A stretch of 64,000 nt of DNA from Phytoseiulus persimilis. Its lineage: Eukaryota; Arthropoda; Arachnida; Mesostigmata; Phytoseiidae. The position numbers were made by a program, and so were the translations under genes. The first letter of the stretch is position 1. Each line of letters opens with the position of its first letter. The stretch is taken from NCBI GenBank assembly GCA_037576195.1, contig CM075104.1, positions 26,056,211 through 26,120,210 of the forward strand, in the 5' to 3' direction. The notes under the pieces were generated by a model. It searched no databases. It worked only from the letters and a program-made list of their open reading frames with translations, and was not told where the DNA came from. Positions 34,241 through 46,200 of the stretch are shown here, in pieces.

Positions 34241-35777
34241 GAGTTAGTGCGTTCCTACATCACTTTCCCTTTCCCCTAGCCGGCGTTCGCGTGTTCCATG
34301 TGCTCGATGACGCAGATCGAAACCCCGATCAACTTTGTCGAATCGAATCAGTTATCGAACCCGGGCCATCTTCCCTCGCTGTCTACAGCAGGCTCATGTG
34401 CGCTCTGTCCTGTCCACTCCTTTCCAGAGTTGCCGTCAAACTGTTTAAGCGAGAATCCCTCCGGCATAGCGCTGAACAACGGTAGCTTCTGTTTGGAGAG
34501 AAAAATCGTTCGAGGAATCTGAGTTCAGGGCTGTGGCTCTTTGCATTCCACTCGGACTGAAAGGAACGAGAGAACGAATCGAACGATTGATAGTCGCATT
34601 TCAGTCCAAGCAAGGGGCTGTCGACGCAATGTCTACTGACGCGACCACCGGCTTAAAAGAGGCGTAGATCCTGGACATGGACAGGATAGACGCTGCCGAG
34701 GTGGCCGGTTGTAATTACATACAACGGCAGCAAGAAAATCTGGGAAGTTTGTCGGCATCAAGGTAGAACTGAGTCAAGTCCGAATATGACGTTCAGTGCC
34801 GGGAACGTAAAGACCACTTGTGACAGTCGGCAGCCGTTCGACTCGACGGATCGGGACGGGATGTCAGCACCGGCGTAGCTTCTGTTGGAGTTCCAGTAAT
34901 CAACGGCCTGCAGAGAACTCGTTTGGAACAAACCGATGCTTCCCTCCGATAGAGTCTCTCATTCCTATGGGAGTTGTAATCGTTCCCCCCGCTGGAGGGG
35001 CTCACTCCAACATATCTTGCTGTCGGCCAGTTTCATTTCGAGAAAATCCTCTCGAAATTCGTGACAGGCTTCCACGACGAGCGCTTCTAATCTGAGCCAT
35101 GTACGAGTCTTTGAATGTCGATTTGCGCACCTAATCCTTCTTCCTTAATCGTTTCTGCACGCAGCGGTTTTGTGGGGACATGATTCTGAATACGTTTAGG
35201 CGCTTCGATGCCGCCTGATGCGGAAGAAGCACACGGAATCGTGCCGTACATTTCCGACTCCTCCACGAAAAGCGAACCATCATATCGATTACCCATGTAG
35301 AAGTCAGCGCAACCTGCGAAGCAGGATGGAATCCGCATGCATCACCTGACCGTGATTCAAAATTGTCTGCTTGTTTCTCCTACTATCGCATGAATAATGC
35401 GGGCATGACGCTCCTTACCCCGGCGAAGCGTTCCAACGGCAGCTGACGAGCCAGGTCGTTCATTCATCGTCGATATTTCGATACACGCCGTTCCCGGATT
35501 AACTAGAAAACCTGCGACGGATCCTCGGTGAGAAAATATGAGGAGTCTTGTTATTGAACAATCGACGTCAGATCAAACAGCCGACCCTCTTGCGTAAGAC
35601 AGGTAGCGCAGCAAAAGCGGGCTCTTAGGCGAGTAGACGATTGCTGGCCAGAGAAGAAAAAGCTGCCGCTGCTGAATCTCGGACACTCCCTTGATGCCAG
35701 AAGGAAACGTTGGCGGAGGAATGGGATATGCCCCTCTATCAATTATAGCAGCTAGAAGCGGATAAGAAGGAGAAGAC

Positions 35778-35801
35778 GATGATGACGACGACGACGATGG
35801 C
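35778..35801. repeat. (GAT)n/(GAC)n trinucleotide tract
   Basis: GATGATGACGACGACGACGA. It explains the long Arg/Ser/Val-rich minus-strand frames around 35.75-36.05 kb. Confidence 0.85.
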
Positions 35802-36399
35802 GAGAATCAAAACAACTTCTGATCTGACGTGATTCACATTGCTTTGATGGAGAGATGATGGAGTGCTCGCTGCCCGATGCTTCGGCGCCGGTAGCACGCA
35901 TGAATCGCAGAAAAAGCAGGGCGAATAGAGAAGAATAGAGAAGAACCTGTAAGGAGTCGACCTCGGCGGGCGGAAACGAGCGCTCCGTTGTCTTCGAGCT
36001 TCCAAGAGTCGCTTCCTGGGCTATCGACAGGGTATGAAGAACGATCGTTGACAATTCGGGAAATGTCAGCGATACCCGGCCTGGCTGGCCCCCTCCTCAG
36101 CATATGTTGTATTGAAATTGATCTCGAGAGTCATTGAAAAGGCGAGCTGTTTATCGGACGTCCATAGTTTCACCTATCTGGAGAAGAGCCGAGCGCTGAA
36201 GCTAAACTTATAGACAAATATCTTAGGCTGCCAAGTCACGAAGTGTGAGGAGCACGACGTGTAAAATGGCTTATCATCGCTCGGCAGAGGAGAGGTCTAT
36301 GAGTTTCGAGATGAAATTAGGCGATGGAACGAAAATCAGAGCCATTTGAGCCATCGTCCGAAGTTTCCGTCAGCGAGACTCGGCATTTCGTGAAGGAGC

Positions 36400-37360
36400 T
36401 CACGATCTTCTCAGAAGGTGTAAAGAAGCGAGGCCTTGAACACGATCAACCTGTTACAGACATGGAGCTATAACAAAACCCAATGATCCGCTGTGCGTGA
36501 TGATGGCCGAGCTTCGCGTGTCTCCAGAATTGGTTCAAATGGAGGTCATGAACAAAACTCTCAGAGCGCATGTCTTCCACTTGGGGAGTCACGATTCCAT
36601 TACTTGCCATGCTTGCAGGATATTCAGTTCTCATTAGCGACGACATGCTCATGGTGCATTCTTTGAGAATCCAGAGAAGAAACTTCGCTGTTTTTCGGCC
36701 TGGCTAGGTTCAGGTCGGACAGAGCCATGTAATCTCTTCCATGGTTTCTACAGGTTGTCGAAAAAGAATCAGTCGACTCATCCTCAGGGCTAGCGAACAG
36801 GGTGCACCTGGCGAACTGAGACGGCACAGTCGGGACTAACGTTGATGCTTCGCAAATCAAACTCCTCCCCTGTTTCCTCTATCAAGGATTCGACGAGATG
36901 ATCGGACGGTTTTGGAGGTTTGATCATAATCGTCTTGCTAGATCCTGGAACTCAAATGTCATCGCGATCCTTGGCTTCAGAGTGCACATACACTCCCAAT
37001 CTGTTCGAGCGATACCACTTTCCGCCCCGGACATGGCGATCGGATTCGCAGGACATCTCCTAGGAACTGCCCCAGGCCGGCTCATATCTCAGAATTTCCT
37101 AACCCGCGATCGTTCCGAACTTCACTCGACGGATCGCTGCTTTTTCAGGATAGCATCCATCGCAGTATCAGTACCCGGGAGTCTGTTCTTCCCTTGCAAC
37201 GCAATCCTCCCCAACCTCCTGGTTGACATCATGTTCAGCGTAGAATACATTCAACTCGTAGTCGAGACCAGACTCAACTGAAGACACGAAGTAATCACGA
37301 TCGACGACGTGTATGTGACAGGCGGTGTTCGTGATTATCTTTGGAAAGGGAACCATCATT
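36400..37360 (-). mobile_element. Possible decayed Copia-like protease and pre-integrase region
   Basis: On the minus strand a frame near 37,168-37,359 has NTACHIHVVDRDYFVSS, which recalls the Copia protease start (D-S/T-G/A-x-x-H-I ... D-x-x-F). Some 700 nt further along, the frame at 36,446-36,652 has FWRHAKLGHHHAQRI, which recalls the GAG-pre-integrase LWHxRLGH motif. The order is right for a Ty1/Copia element, but the frames are interrupted and the catalytic Asp of the protease reads Asn. The call rests on two short motif resemblances. Confidence 0.2.
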
Positions 37361-39750
37361 GAAACTACTTTAGCGGTAAGTTGAGCGGTTCGGAGGTACT
37401 CGGCAAAAAAGGCATCAGCGCCATATTAAGGACAGCTTGGGGTAAACGATGCAACCTGCGTCGACGAACGCTCTTTTCTACCCATCCTCGATCGCACACC
37501 GGTCAGGCATCATGATTGTCTTGATTTCGGAGAGAGTGTCGAGTACGCCAAGCTTACACTATGTAGCTGGCCTCCTCCTTATATCAACGTACGTCCAGTC
37601 GCCCACTCATCTTGATCATACAATATTCCCAGTCTTCGTCTGCCCTGTCGATGGAGCCGTCGTTGGGCCTGGGCTTTCCTCCACGGAAACCCTTAAACGT
37701 AGTTATGGAGCTAACAGACGCGCGGCCTGGATTTGAACGGCACCTGCTCGAGGAGGCGGAAATGGATGACCCATCCAACAATCGTTTCTGGTCATGATTG
37801 TTCTGCATACTCTTCAGCAGATCTCTCAAATTTCTTCTTCTTGTTTTTCCAGGGTCATCATCGCATTCCCCTATGTCTCCTGATCGCCATCTCCAGTCAA
37901 ACCCTACGGGCTCTTCCGTCCCGGGGTGATCAGCGGCAAATCTCATTGTGATGTGTGCCATTGTTTCGGGCTCCCGTCCGCATCTCAGGGCATCGGCGGT
38001 CGATCTCCGGTACTTTGAGCGAAGCTTTCTGCTTGGGAGCATTCCCGCCCGGGCGAGTGCCGTAAGCCAACTGTCCCCGTCGTTCGTATACAATTCAAAG
38101 AATGTGAAGAAGCCACGTTATTTCAACTCCCAGAACAGGACTCGGTTCAGAGTTTATTGCTTCCCTCTACGTCTGACCGTTCCTGCACGGCAAGGTTGAA
38201 GAGGCTGAGTTTGGCTCTTCCACTCTCCCGGTATTAGAGTGGGTTATCCGAGCGAATCGATAATGAAGTTCGAGCGAAAACTCAACCGTCGACGGAAAAA
38301 TATTTTCTCGCATCCAGAGTGGAGATGGCGGTCTCGAATGATTCGCCAACGCCATGCGAAAAGCAGCCCGCCACATGGCGATTCAAAACCGCCGACGTCA
38401 CATCCGCAAAGACTGACATCCGTTGACGACCTCCAAGAAGGACGCCCGTGTGATCCAATGAGGCAAAGACAAAGTGTTGCGGGCTGCATCGCGATGCTAA
38501 GGAGTCTCCGCGATACACGCCGCAATGAGAACCCAGCGAGATGAGCTGCAACCTTTTTCTACCTCTTTCAACTCGATGGTGTCAAAACATACAGTGAAGG
38601 GTGTGGGCGGATATTGTCCATGGTGACGGCGCTTAAAATTGCTCTGACGCATCCTGGCGGGAGCATTTCAAAAAGTTGTCGATCGGCGCGGTAGCCCGAG
38701 TGGTTCTCGAATTCTCGAGATATAAAGGATTTGAGTTTTTCTTTCTGAGTCGCAACTTCATTGTTTCAAGCGAACGGAGGATCGCCGGAGGCTTAAACTC
38801 GCTGTGGTAGCTCCAATCTGAGTCGGGATGCCTCAGTGCAATTTTCAACGAAATCCTTCACCATGGACGAGATCCGCCCAGACCCTTTCGAGAAAATCGA
38901 GCAGCCAAGTAGGGACTCCAAAGGGATACGGTTTTTCTCCGGAGATGAGCCCCCTTGGAACGAGTGTTGAGCAGAACCAGAATCGTGAATATAGTTGTCA
39001 CTTATCGGATCTTATTTTGGATTCGACTTGAGAGTTCAATCCCTTTGGACATCCTAATCTGGAGTCAAACCCAAACTAGGATCACTCCATACATCATACG
39101 ACTCGAATTCAAATCAAAATCCGGATCGGGTTCAGATTCGGATTCGAGTCCGGAGTTGAATGAGCATGCATCTCTAGCAGCGCCAGACGGGCCGAGGAGC
39201 TCTTGTATACTCGCCACGACACATTGTTTCATATTATCAGGGGATTCAGGATCATGCGTTGGATCATGCGGTTTAGCCATTGCTCCCATCATGGCTTGGC
39301 AATTTCTGTGAATATATTGTCATGAGAGAGATGAGAGACACTTTTTATCAGTACTGTCAAGTTATCAAGTTCACAAAGGAAGCAAACAAACTGGAACTTC
39401 ACAGCCCAATGTCTGGCGGTCGAATTCTCGTGAAAGCGCTTCGCTCGACCGAGTTGAACGTATAATATAAGGGCTCACCAACACAAGCTGGAACCCTCCG
39501 TACTGGGCGTCATACTCCGGAGTGCGCAGCACTGAAAATTAATTTTCCTGCCAGGCTGGTACGAGAATTGTGTTGCTGCTCCTGGGGGTACGGAGATTCG
39601 AGTCCCGGCCCTAGAAGTGAAAGGGGCGCTTCCCTCGTGAACAATCGTACGGCCGCAGCGGCCGGCTCAGCGAGCTCCTCAACTCAGCCACCCGTTTGCC
39701 TGCGCCGGCGCCTGTTTCCGAGACGCCGCCACAACGGGGACTGGTGTTTT

Positions 39751-39985
39751 GAGCCCTAAGACAATCAGAGCCCCGGTACATTTCAGCGCGACGAAAATCA
39801 AAGCCCAGGTACATTTTAGACCGAGGAAAGTCAGATCCCAGGTGCATCCCAGCCTGAGGAGAATCAGAGCCCAACGACACTGATAGCCCAGTAGCATTTG
39901 GAGCTCGACCACATTCAGAGCCCGAAGACCTAAGGAGTCCAAAGGCATTTCGAGCCCAGCAACGATTTGAGCCCAGCGCTCATAG
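39751..39985 (-). repeat. Minisatellite block A, 33-nt unit made of two ~17-nt half-units
   Basis: On the minus strand the unit reads GGGCTCTGATTNTCNTC followed by a related half ending in TGTACCT. At least three adjacent 33-nt copies (about 39,771-39,869) align with few changes, and more degenerate 16-17-nt half-units follow to about 39,985. The tandem repeat creates the periodic 11-residue frame seen on the minus strand (39,679-40,017), which I do not regard as a gene. Confidence 0.85.
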
Positions 39986-40868
39986 AGGATGATCGCGGAG
40001 TGCGGTTCTCGCAACACCGTTTAGGAATAGGCAACAATTCCGATCGGGATTCGGCTATGGAAAGTTTTTCGCATAGATTCCATTCTCTCATCGATACTTT
40101 GTTGAGAAAAGTGGCTGACCTGTAAAAACTGAGAACAGGGAAATTCGAATGCGAGGCGAACACGAAAGACGATTCAGTAAGTTTAACGCTCATTTAGCTA
40201 TGTTTTCATTGAGAGGCGAAAGGGGTCCTTGTTGTAATATTTCGCCTAGGCGGCCTCGCCCGGTTAAAAGGCACGGGATCTTCGGCATTCCTCATGGGAG
40301 CAGCGAAACGAGTTGGATTTCTCTGCTGGAGCTCCCCCTGCTATACTCCGTGGAAGCTTCCCTCGAGAAAGTCCACGGCCGACTGAATGATAATGATTAG
40401 AGCGTCGAATTTACCGGACATGTCCTTGTCTGGTGCTTTCGTCCGGTTCTCGCGTCTTTCGGGGAGAAGGCCCGGTTCCGCAATATTTTGAGGAAACCCA
40501 TTGAATCTCAGATGTTCCCTGAATCTATGTGCTGGCCGATGCGACTTTTAGCGCGAATTGAGCAAGGGCTCTCTGTGAAACTCCACATGGCGGACTTTTC
40601 GTCGGGGATTTCCACTACCACTTTGAATAGAGACTCTCGGGATCTATGAAGAACCTCGCACCAGTGCTCTCATTCTGTAGAGACGTTGGTTTTATACGCT
40701 TTCAGTGGGGAGGGTTCTGGGAGCTTCACACTGACGCTCAATGAAGGCTCGTCACTATGACAGGCCCGCGGGAAATATATTGAATTGAGCACGCTTCCTT
40801 TCGAGGAGTTCTTTCATGGGTCGAAAATATAGAAGTGTCCCATGTTTCCGATACATTTGCCTTTATCA

Positions 40869-41084
40869 TTATTCCATCGCCGGTAATGTGATATCCCTTC
40901 TTGAACGGGTCTTCTTCCAGCTCAGATTGTCTGTTCGATATTCCAACCGACGGAAGTCCTTTGGTCGCTGTACTCGGGTTTCAGCTGAATTCAATATTTC
41001 CTGAGATGTCCGTCCGATGGTTGTCCGGTTTACGACAAAAACAATGTTCGGCACATTCGAAGCTCTAGTAGTGATACATTCCAT
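40869..41084 (-). mobile_element. Possible Copia-like reverse-transcriptase tail (relic)
   Basis: The minus frame reads ECITTRASNVPNIVFVVN, then SQEILNSAETRVQRPKDF. It resembles the segment of Copia polyproteins after the RT core (TRPDIxFAVN ... HWxAxKRVLRYLKGT). No upstream YVDD motif could be placed. A gag-like frame on the same strand at 42,443-42,781 (LSES...LCRNIPTIRSKFV) might belong to the same decayed copy. Confidence 0.3.
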
Positions 41085-41233
41085 GAGGGAGTTTCGCTCG
41101 CGAGAGAGATTTTTGTTCGTGGAGATCAGACTTCATCACTGAGAATCTATTATAGCATTGCCGAATCAGGAACGTTCCCATCTCCAAACAATGTTGAAAG
41201 AAACAGACTTCTCGAACACCCTGTATGAACGAT

Positions 41234-41335
41234 GGGCTCAACATGCCATCGGGCTCTGAATGTCCTCAAGCTCTGAATGCTCTTGGGCTCCAATGTACCC
41301 AGGCTCTATATGTATTCGGGCTCCAAATCACCCAC
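41234..41335 (+). repeat. Minisatellite block B, ~17-nt unit, same family as block A in opposite orientation
   Basis: Six tandem units of 16-17 nt start with GGGCTC (GGGCTCTGAATGTCCTC type). The words GGGCTCTGA, AATGTACC and GGCT match the minus strand of block A 1.3 kb upstream. Confidence 0.85.
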
Positions 41336-43150
41336 ACCTATTGCAACGGTGCCGGCACCGCTGTGTTCCCCGAACTTACATTTTAATCATATTGGTTGCT
41401 CTTGTCCAACACGGTAACGACGGACGTAGCCGAATAGCGTTTGTGCCGCTCCCTGACCGTGACCTCCCAGATTCTCGAAAAGGGGGAAGGCTCGCCTCAC
41501 AATATTTTCAGGTGCAATCCGATAAGGTACCCGAACTTCTCTGGAATTCGAGGTGATCCCGTAATAGGATGGGGTTGACAGATATCTCAACTCTCTCCAT
41601 CTCAGATTCACCTGTTCCCAATGCCGAAAGCCATCATTCGTTGAAGGTGATTTTCCTGAACGTTGGCTTGTCAGCTACTGCGTGCGTCGTGCTCAGTTTC
41701 ACTGAAATAGTCGACAGGTACACTTGTTCGAAAACCCCCATTGAAGACGCATCGTACAATACATGCGGGGCACCTTTGAAGAGCTAGCAAGCTGATCCGT
41801 TTCTTCGTCGTCCCGGAACCTTGCATCAAATAGGAGAGCAACTTGTTTCGTCCGTTGTTGGAACTGCCAGAATATTTCTGACATTCGTATCTGTATGGAT
41901 TGGAGTTGTTCCGTGATTCCTCTGGAATGTTATTGAATATACCATGACCCATCGTAACTCATCCTATCCTGGTAAAAATTTGAGTCTCATGGCGTTCCTA
42001 CATTTTTCTCGATGTACGTCAATGATCCGTCTCAGGTCCCCAGGGCCCCGTTTCGCCCGGGTATCCCCGGGCCTTCCGAGGTTGGAGATGTTGACGTCGA
42101 TGCTGCTGAAGATTTCGAATTTTTCGGCGCCGTTGTCAGCAGCAACTTCTACGGGGCGCCTCATTCCATTGGCACACGAGGATCGTCTCGTTGAAACAGT
42201 GCTGCCCTTGTCTCGAATGGGCCTATCGACGGCCTACCACAATTTCATGTTCCCAGTCACGCTCCCTTCGCGTCATGGTCGTCATACAGTTTCGGGAGCC
42301 CCTCCGGACTCAAGTACGCAAATCATAGACGAGCGATATTCATCCTGAGTAAGTAGGCGGTCCGCATCGTATCAAGGAGTGACTCGCGACTTCTCAAGGG
42401 ACGCCTGGAAGGTCTCCCAGACGAAGTCCTAGATGCATTTGCTCATGATATGAATCTGTATAAACTGGAACGGTCGGTGTGGTAGGTGAGAAGCCGGTCG
42501 GGGTCCGCTGATCTCATCGGGGCTGTGTGAGTTTTCGAGCTTGTCGAGCTTATCAATGAGGGGATTATTCCGTTGATACAAATCAGGTCGCGTACAAACT
42601 TCGAGCGAATGGTCGGAATGTTCCTGCACAGAGTGTCACCGGATCCAGCGCTCTCAGATAAGCGCTCTCCAGCACGATGGTAGAGACCCAAAAACTTCTC
42701 GCTTCCCGACGCAGTGCTCGCAGTCATCACGAGACGTTCGAGCAACAAATTGTCGAAATCCCTCATTCTTTCCTCTTGCAAGATCTGGAACTTGATTTAT
42801 ATCAAAACGACTCAGAACTGAGTGACCTCATTCAGAGAACGTCTGTCAGACGGAGTTCTCATGGAAAATCATAGAGTATGAACCGGGGAGTGCCGAGAAT
42901 TTTATTGGTTGCGCTTTGGGCAGATGAAACCGAAATCTTTTCTCTGGTGGTGTCACGCGAGTCAGGCTTCCAGCTATCCAGGATCATACGCACTCCATCT
43001 TAATCCTCAGAGAGCAGAAAAAAGGCGGTTAACGGTTCCGCTGGCCGACGACTGAGGTAAAACCCGCATCGAGATTTAGTCGAGTCCTCAAACGAAGTCA
43101 AAAATCAAGTGCGTGTCACTCCGCCTAGCATTCGACTACACGAGGAGAAA

Positions 43151-43268
43151 CGTGATCATAGCCGTGATTATGATAATGATCAAAAATCATGACAATAATC
43201 GTCAATTTATGATCACTCGATGGTTATGACTTTATGATCATTGATGATCATACCAATGAATATGATCT
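43151..43268. repeat. ATGATCAT-rich palindromic patch
   Basis: Many TGATCA and ATGATCA words on both strands within about 118 bp, strongly A+T-rich compared with its flanks, with short self-complementary segments. No ORF of interest. Confidence 0.7.
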
Positions 43269-46200
43269 GTATACATAAATGTCAATGTCCTCGTTGCGTC
43301 TTGTTTTCATCACGAGTCATTGTAAAAACACTCTTCCAGCCACAATTGTTCGAGAGCAGTGAAATGGAAGCGAGAAATGCGCGTTCCTCTCCCAGCTTAC
43401 AACCAATTCCAATCCAGATGAGGCCCAGCACTCTGATAACAAGAACGAGATAGATCCCGCGTAGAGTTTCTTGAACAATTTGTCAAAGCTTCCCGCGCTG
43501 AGCTCAGCCTCCATGATCCATGTTTCGTGTTGACTCTTTCTAGAACTCATACAACGTGCATGATCCGACTCGACTTCTTGGGTTCTACAACTAACTGGTT
43601 TGAAGCTTCTCCCCGATTTTTTTTCAATTTTCCGGGCTCAACTTCCCATGGCATTCATCCAACATACTCCTGGTGTATCGAAATCTCGAGAACTTCCTAC
43701 AGTTGCGATCCCCCCATGAATGGCCCCACACCCGAGTCCGCGGTGCGACCTTACCTTGAGCGGATCAGAATCGCTCTCTCCGAGCATGGCTCCTGGTGTT
43801 ATTGATCCAAAAATCTATTCATACTATCCCCCCTTCCTATACTACCCATGAACGTTTCAGGAGCCTAAGGGAGAGCTCAATTTCCGAGAGATGCTTCGGT
43901 ACTAACACGTAAAATTTCACATGCAGCATCTCAACGAGAACGACCCGCTCATAACACGATTCTCAGCCAGGAAGAGGCGGCTGAAACGTCAATCAGCTGG
44001 GCTGCCTATTCTCCCTTGCAAACGTTTAGTTTTCTTCGTTTCTACCGGGACACAAAGATTTCGCATTCCGTTGCATGCGTAACCGTCGCGGAGGCCGACC
44101 AGCTCCAAGCGGCCGGAGGACGGCTTGTATCACATGTGCTTTCCTCTTTTCCCATCAAGGACGATATTCCTTAGCAGATTATTCGGGCCTCCCATTCCCG
44201 CTGCCTGAGTAGTTCCTCGTCCTCCCTAGTTCTCCAAGATCCGGTTCTCCCTGGAACCCCAATCTCGTCGGGAATACTTCTCCATTGAACAGTCGTGGCT
44301 AGCATTCAACTCATGCTTGCTTCACTGTCCCTTCATCTACCCTACTCCTAATGCAGTACGAATGGATCCCTCGGAACCTTCAACGGTATTTTCGAGTTGG
44401 CATTATTTCCGCTCATGGCGAAGAAAGTGGGAAGGGGAGTTTCTTCTTATCATAAGTGCCTCTGTCTGTTGAGACTCTTTTCACTTTTTGCTCCTTGTCT
44501 GTTGTATGCTTTCAGATTCGGTTTCTGGCCCGTCCGATCTCCCCACATCTGAACTTGCGTTGCTTGGACTCTTGGGCAATTCACTGAGAAGTCACCATTT
44601 TTTCTCGGGGCTCATCCTTTCCATAGTGGTTGAATGGTTAATATTGCCATGGCGACTCATCCATCCGGATTCTTTCTCCAGGTGAGCTGCATGTTCTCTA
44701 AGTTTTTGAATGCCACTTCCGCATTTGCACATGCCGTAGCTGACACCCATGAGGCTTTCTATTGAATTGCGGGATTCAGAGTTCATCCCAAGCCCACGGG
44801 CGTTGAACCTGCATCCGCTGCAGTGGAAAAAAAGCAGAAGAAATCCTGCTTTTTTTTCAGGAGAAATCCGTGTTCTTGGAGATGATCAGCGTGATGACTC
44901 AGCACAATCTCGGTATGATACAGTCATCTTGTATGCCATGCTCCTTATTTGATTTTCCAACTATTGGAGAAAACGGTTCGAATTCGTTAAGGCATCGACT
45001 CCGTCGGAATGATGGAAGTCCGGCCGAGTCGGTTTGGCGTGAGCTCCGGAGTCCAACTCCGAGCGCGAACTGTCAGCCCGCATACGAGCCATCAGGAGAG
45101 GTCGCCTTGTTTCAGAGACTCGAAGGTACGACTCGCTCTCTCTAGCTCAGCTGTCGGAGATGAATACTCCGCAAATATTCTCACTTGAGCTACTTTGCCG
45201 ACAAATTGGTTGATTGAGACTCAAGAGTAGGATGAGGATACTAGGGGTACCGAATTAGTCCAGCTAAGCGGATCACAGTCATTCCGTGTAAGATTAGTAC
45301 GAATGGGCGTTTGGATCCCTTCCCGTCTACGGTCATGTTCAAGCAGCCACCTCTTCGATGTCGTTCATTCACTCAGAAGAATCCTGATCGACTTCCGTAC
45401 GCCGCCGACTGATTTTCCGCGGCCAGTCTCAAGGCTTGGACCTCAACCGAGGGGGCCGAAGCCTACTTTTCCGACAGCATTTTTCTCGCCGAGCGTCAGC
45501 TTCTCGGCTCAGTGGAGCTCAAAGGTATACCTTGAAACCTCGAAAAGCATAATTGGGAAAGCACTTTCGTCGCTCCAGTCTCTGCTACTGCACATCAGCG
45601 CCCAACAATTCTCCACCTACCTTTGACCTGAGCCCGTTTGGCTGATCTCTTTCTAGAAGTTATAATAGTTACATTCGAGTTCCCAGGGACGCTGTCCGAC
45701 TCCTTACTTCGATAGCCCTTATAAGTCTATTGGCTGATATGTCTCCCCAGCTTGCTCTTGATTAACTGTCTTTTTTTCTGCGACTTCGCTCATCAAAACT
45801 CTGCCTCGCCAACTATCGTGGCTATCAAGCGGGGCGTGCAGAGTGCTCGGAACGATTTCAGTATTGGTTTAGAGCCGTCGTAATCTTTTGGCTAAACACG
45901 AGAGCGAGGGTTCGCATCCCGGCGCGAACTTGCGAGGGCATAAGCTGATGCGACGTTTCCTCGGGTGGAGGCAACGGTCAAGGAGTACGCAATTCCACCG
46001 ATACGAATTTGTTCGCACGTTCGGAAAGCGCTCGTGGTGGACTGCTCGAACTACAGGAATTGGGCGATCGTGGTATTGCCTCAGATAGCAGTCGAGGATT
46101 GAATGGCTCCGTTCCTTGGCGGAACCTCATATTTCTCATCGCTGACCATTTGATTTGGCCAAGTTCGGGATTCCTCTCTGCCTCTACACGCTTCAACCGT

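Larger units (their letters stand above)
34241..39750. other. Intergenic stretch without a recognised host gene
   Basis: Apart from the possible Copia-like fragments and the GAC tract listed separately, I see nothing identifiable. The sequence at 39,030-39,160 repeats GGATTCG/GAATTC-like words loosely. The minus frame 37,584-38,093 (169 codons) has a cysteine and His arrangement in RCGREPETMAHIT that recalls the C-terminal CxxC-E-T-xxH of non-LTR elements, but this is too weak to call. Confidence 0.4.

Noticed and set aside
38690-38740. A-box-like TAGCCCGAGTGG
   Set aside because: No B box or stem pairing follows it.
39590-39615. T-loop-like GATTCGAGTCCC
   Set aside because: Lone B-box match; no box A or stems.
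39679-40017. Minus-strand frame with an 11-residue internal repeat
   Set aside because: The periodicity is fully explained by the 33-nt minisatellite unit, which is a multiple of three and therefore keeps frames open.
45860-45925. tRNA-like segment with a B-box-like GGGTTCGCATCCCGG
   Set aside because: I could fold only the T-arm. No convincing acceptor stem or D-arm, so at most a remnant of a tRNA-derived SINE.
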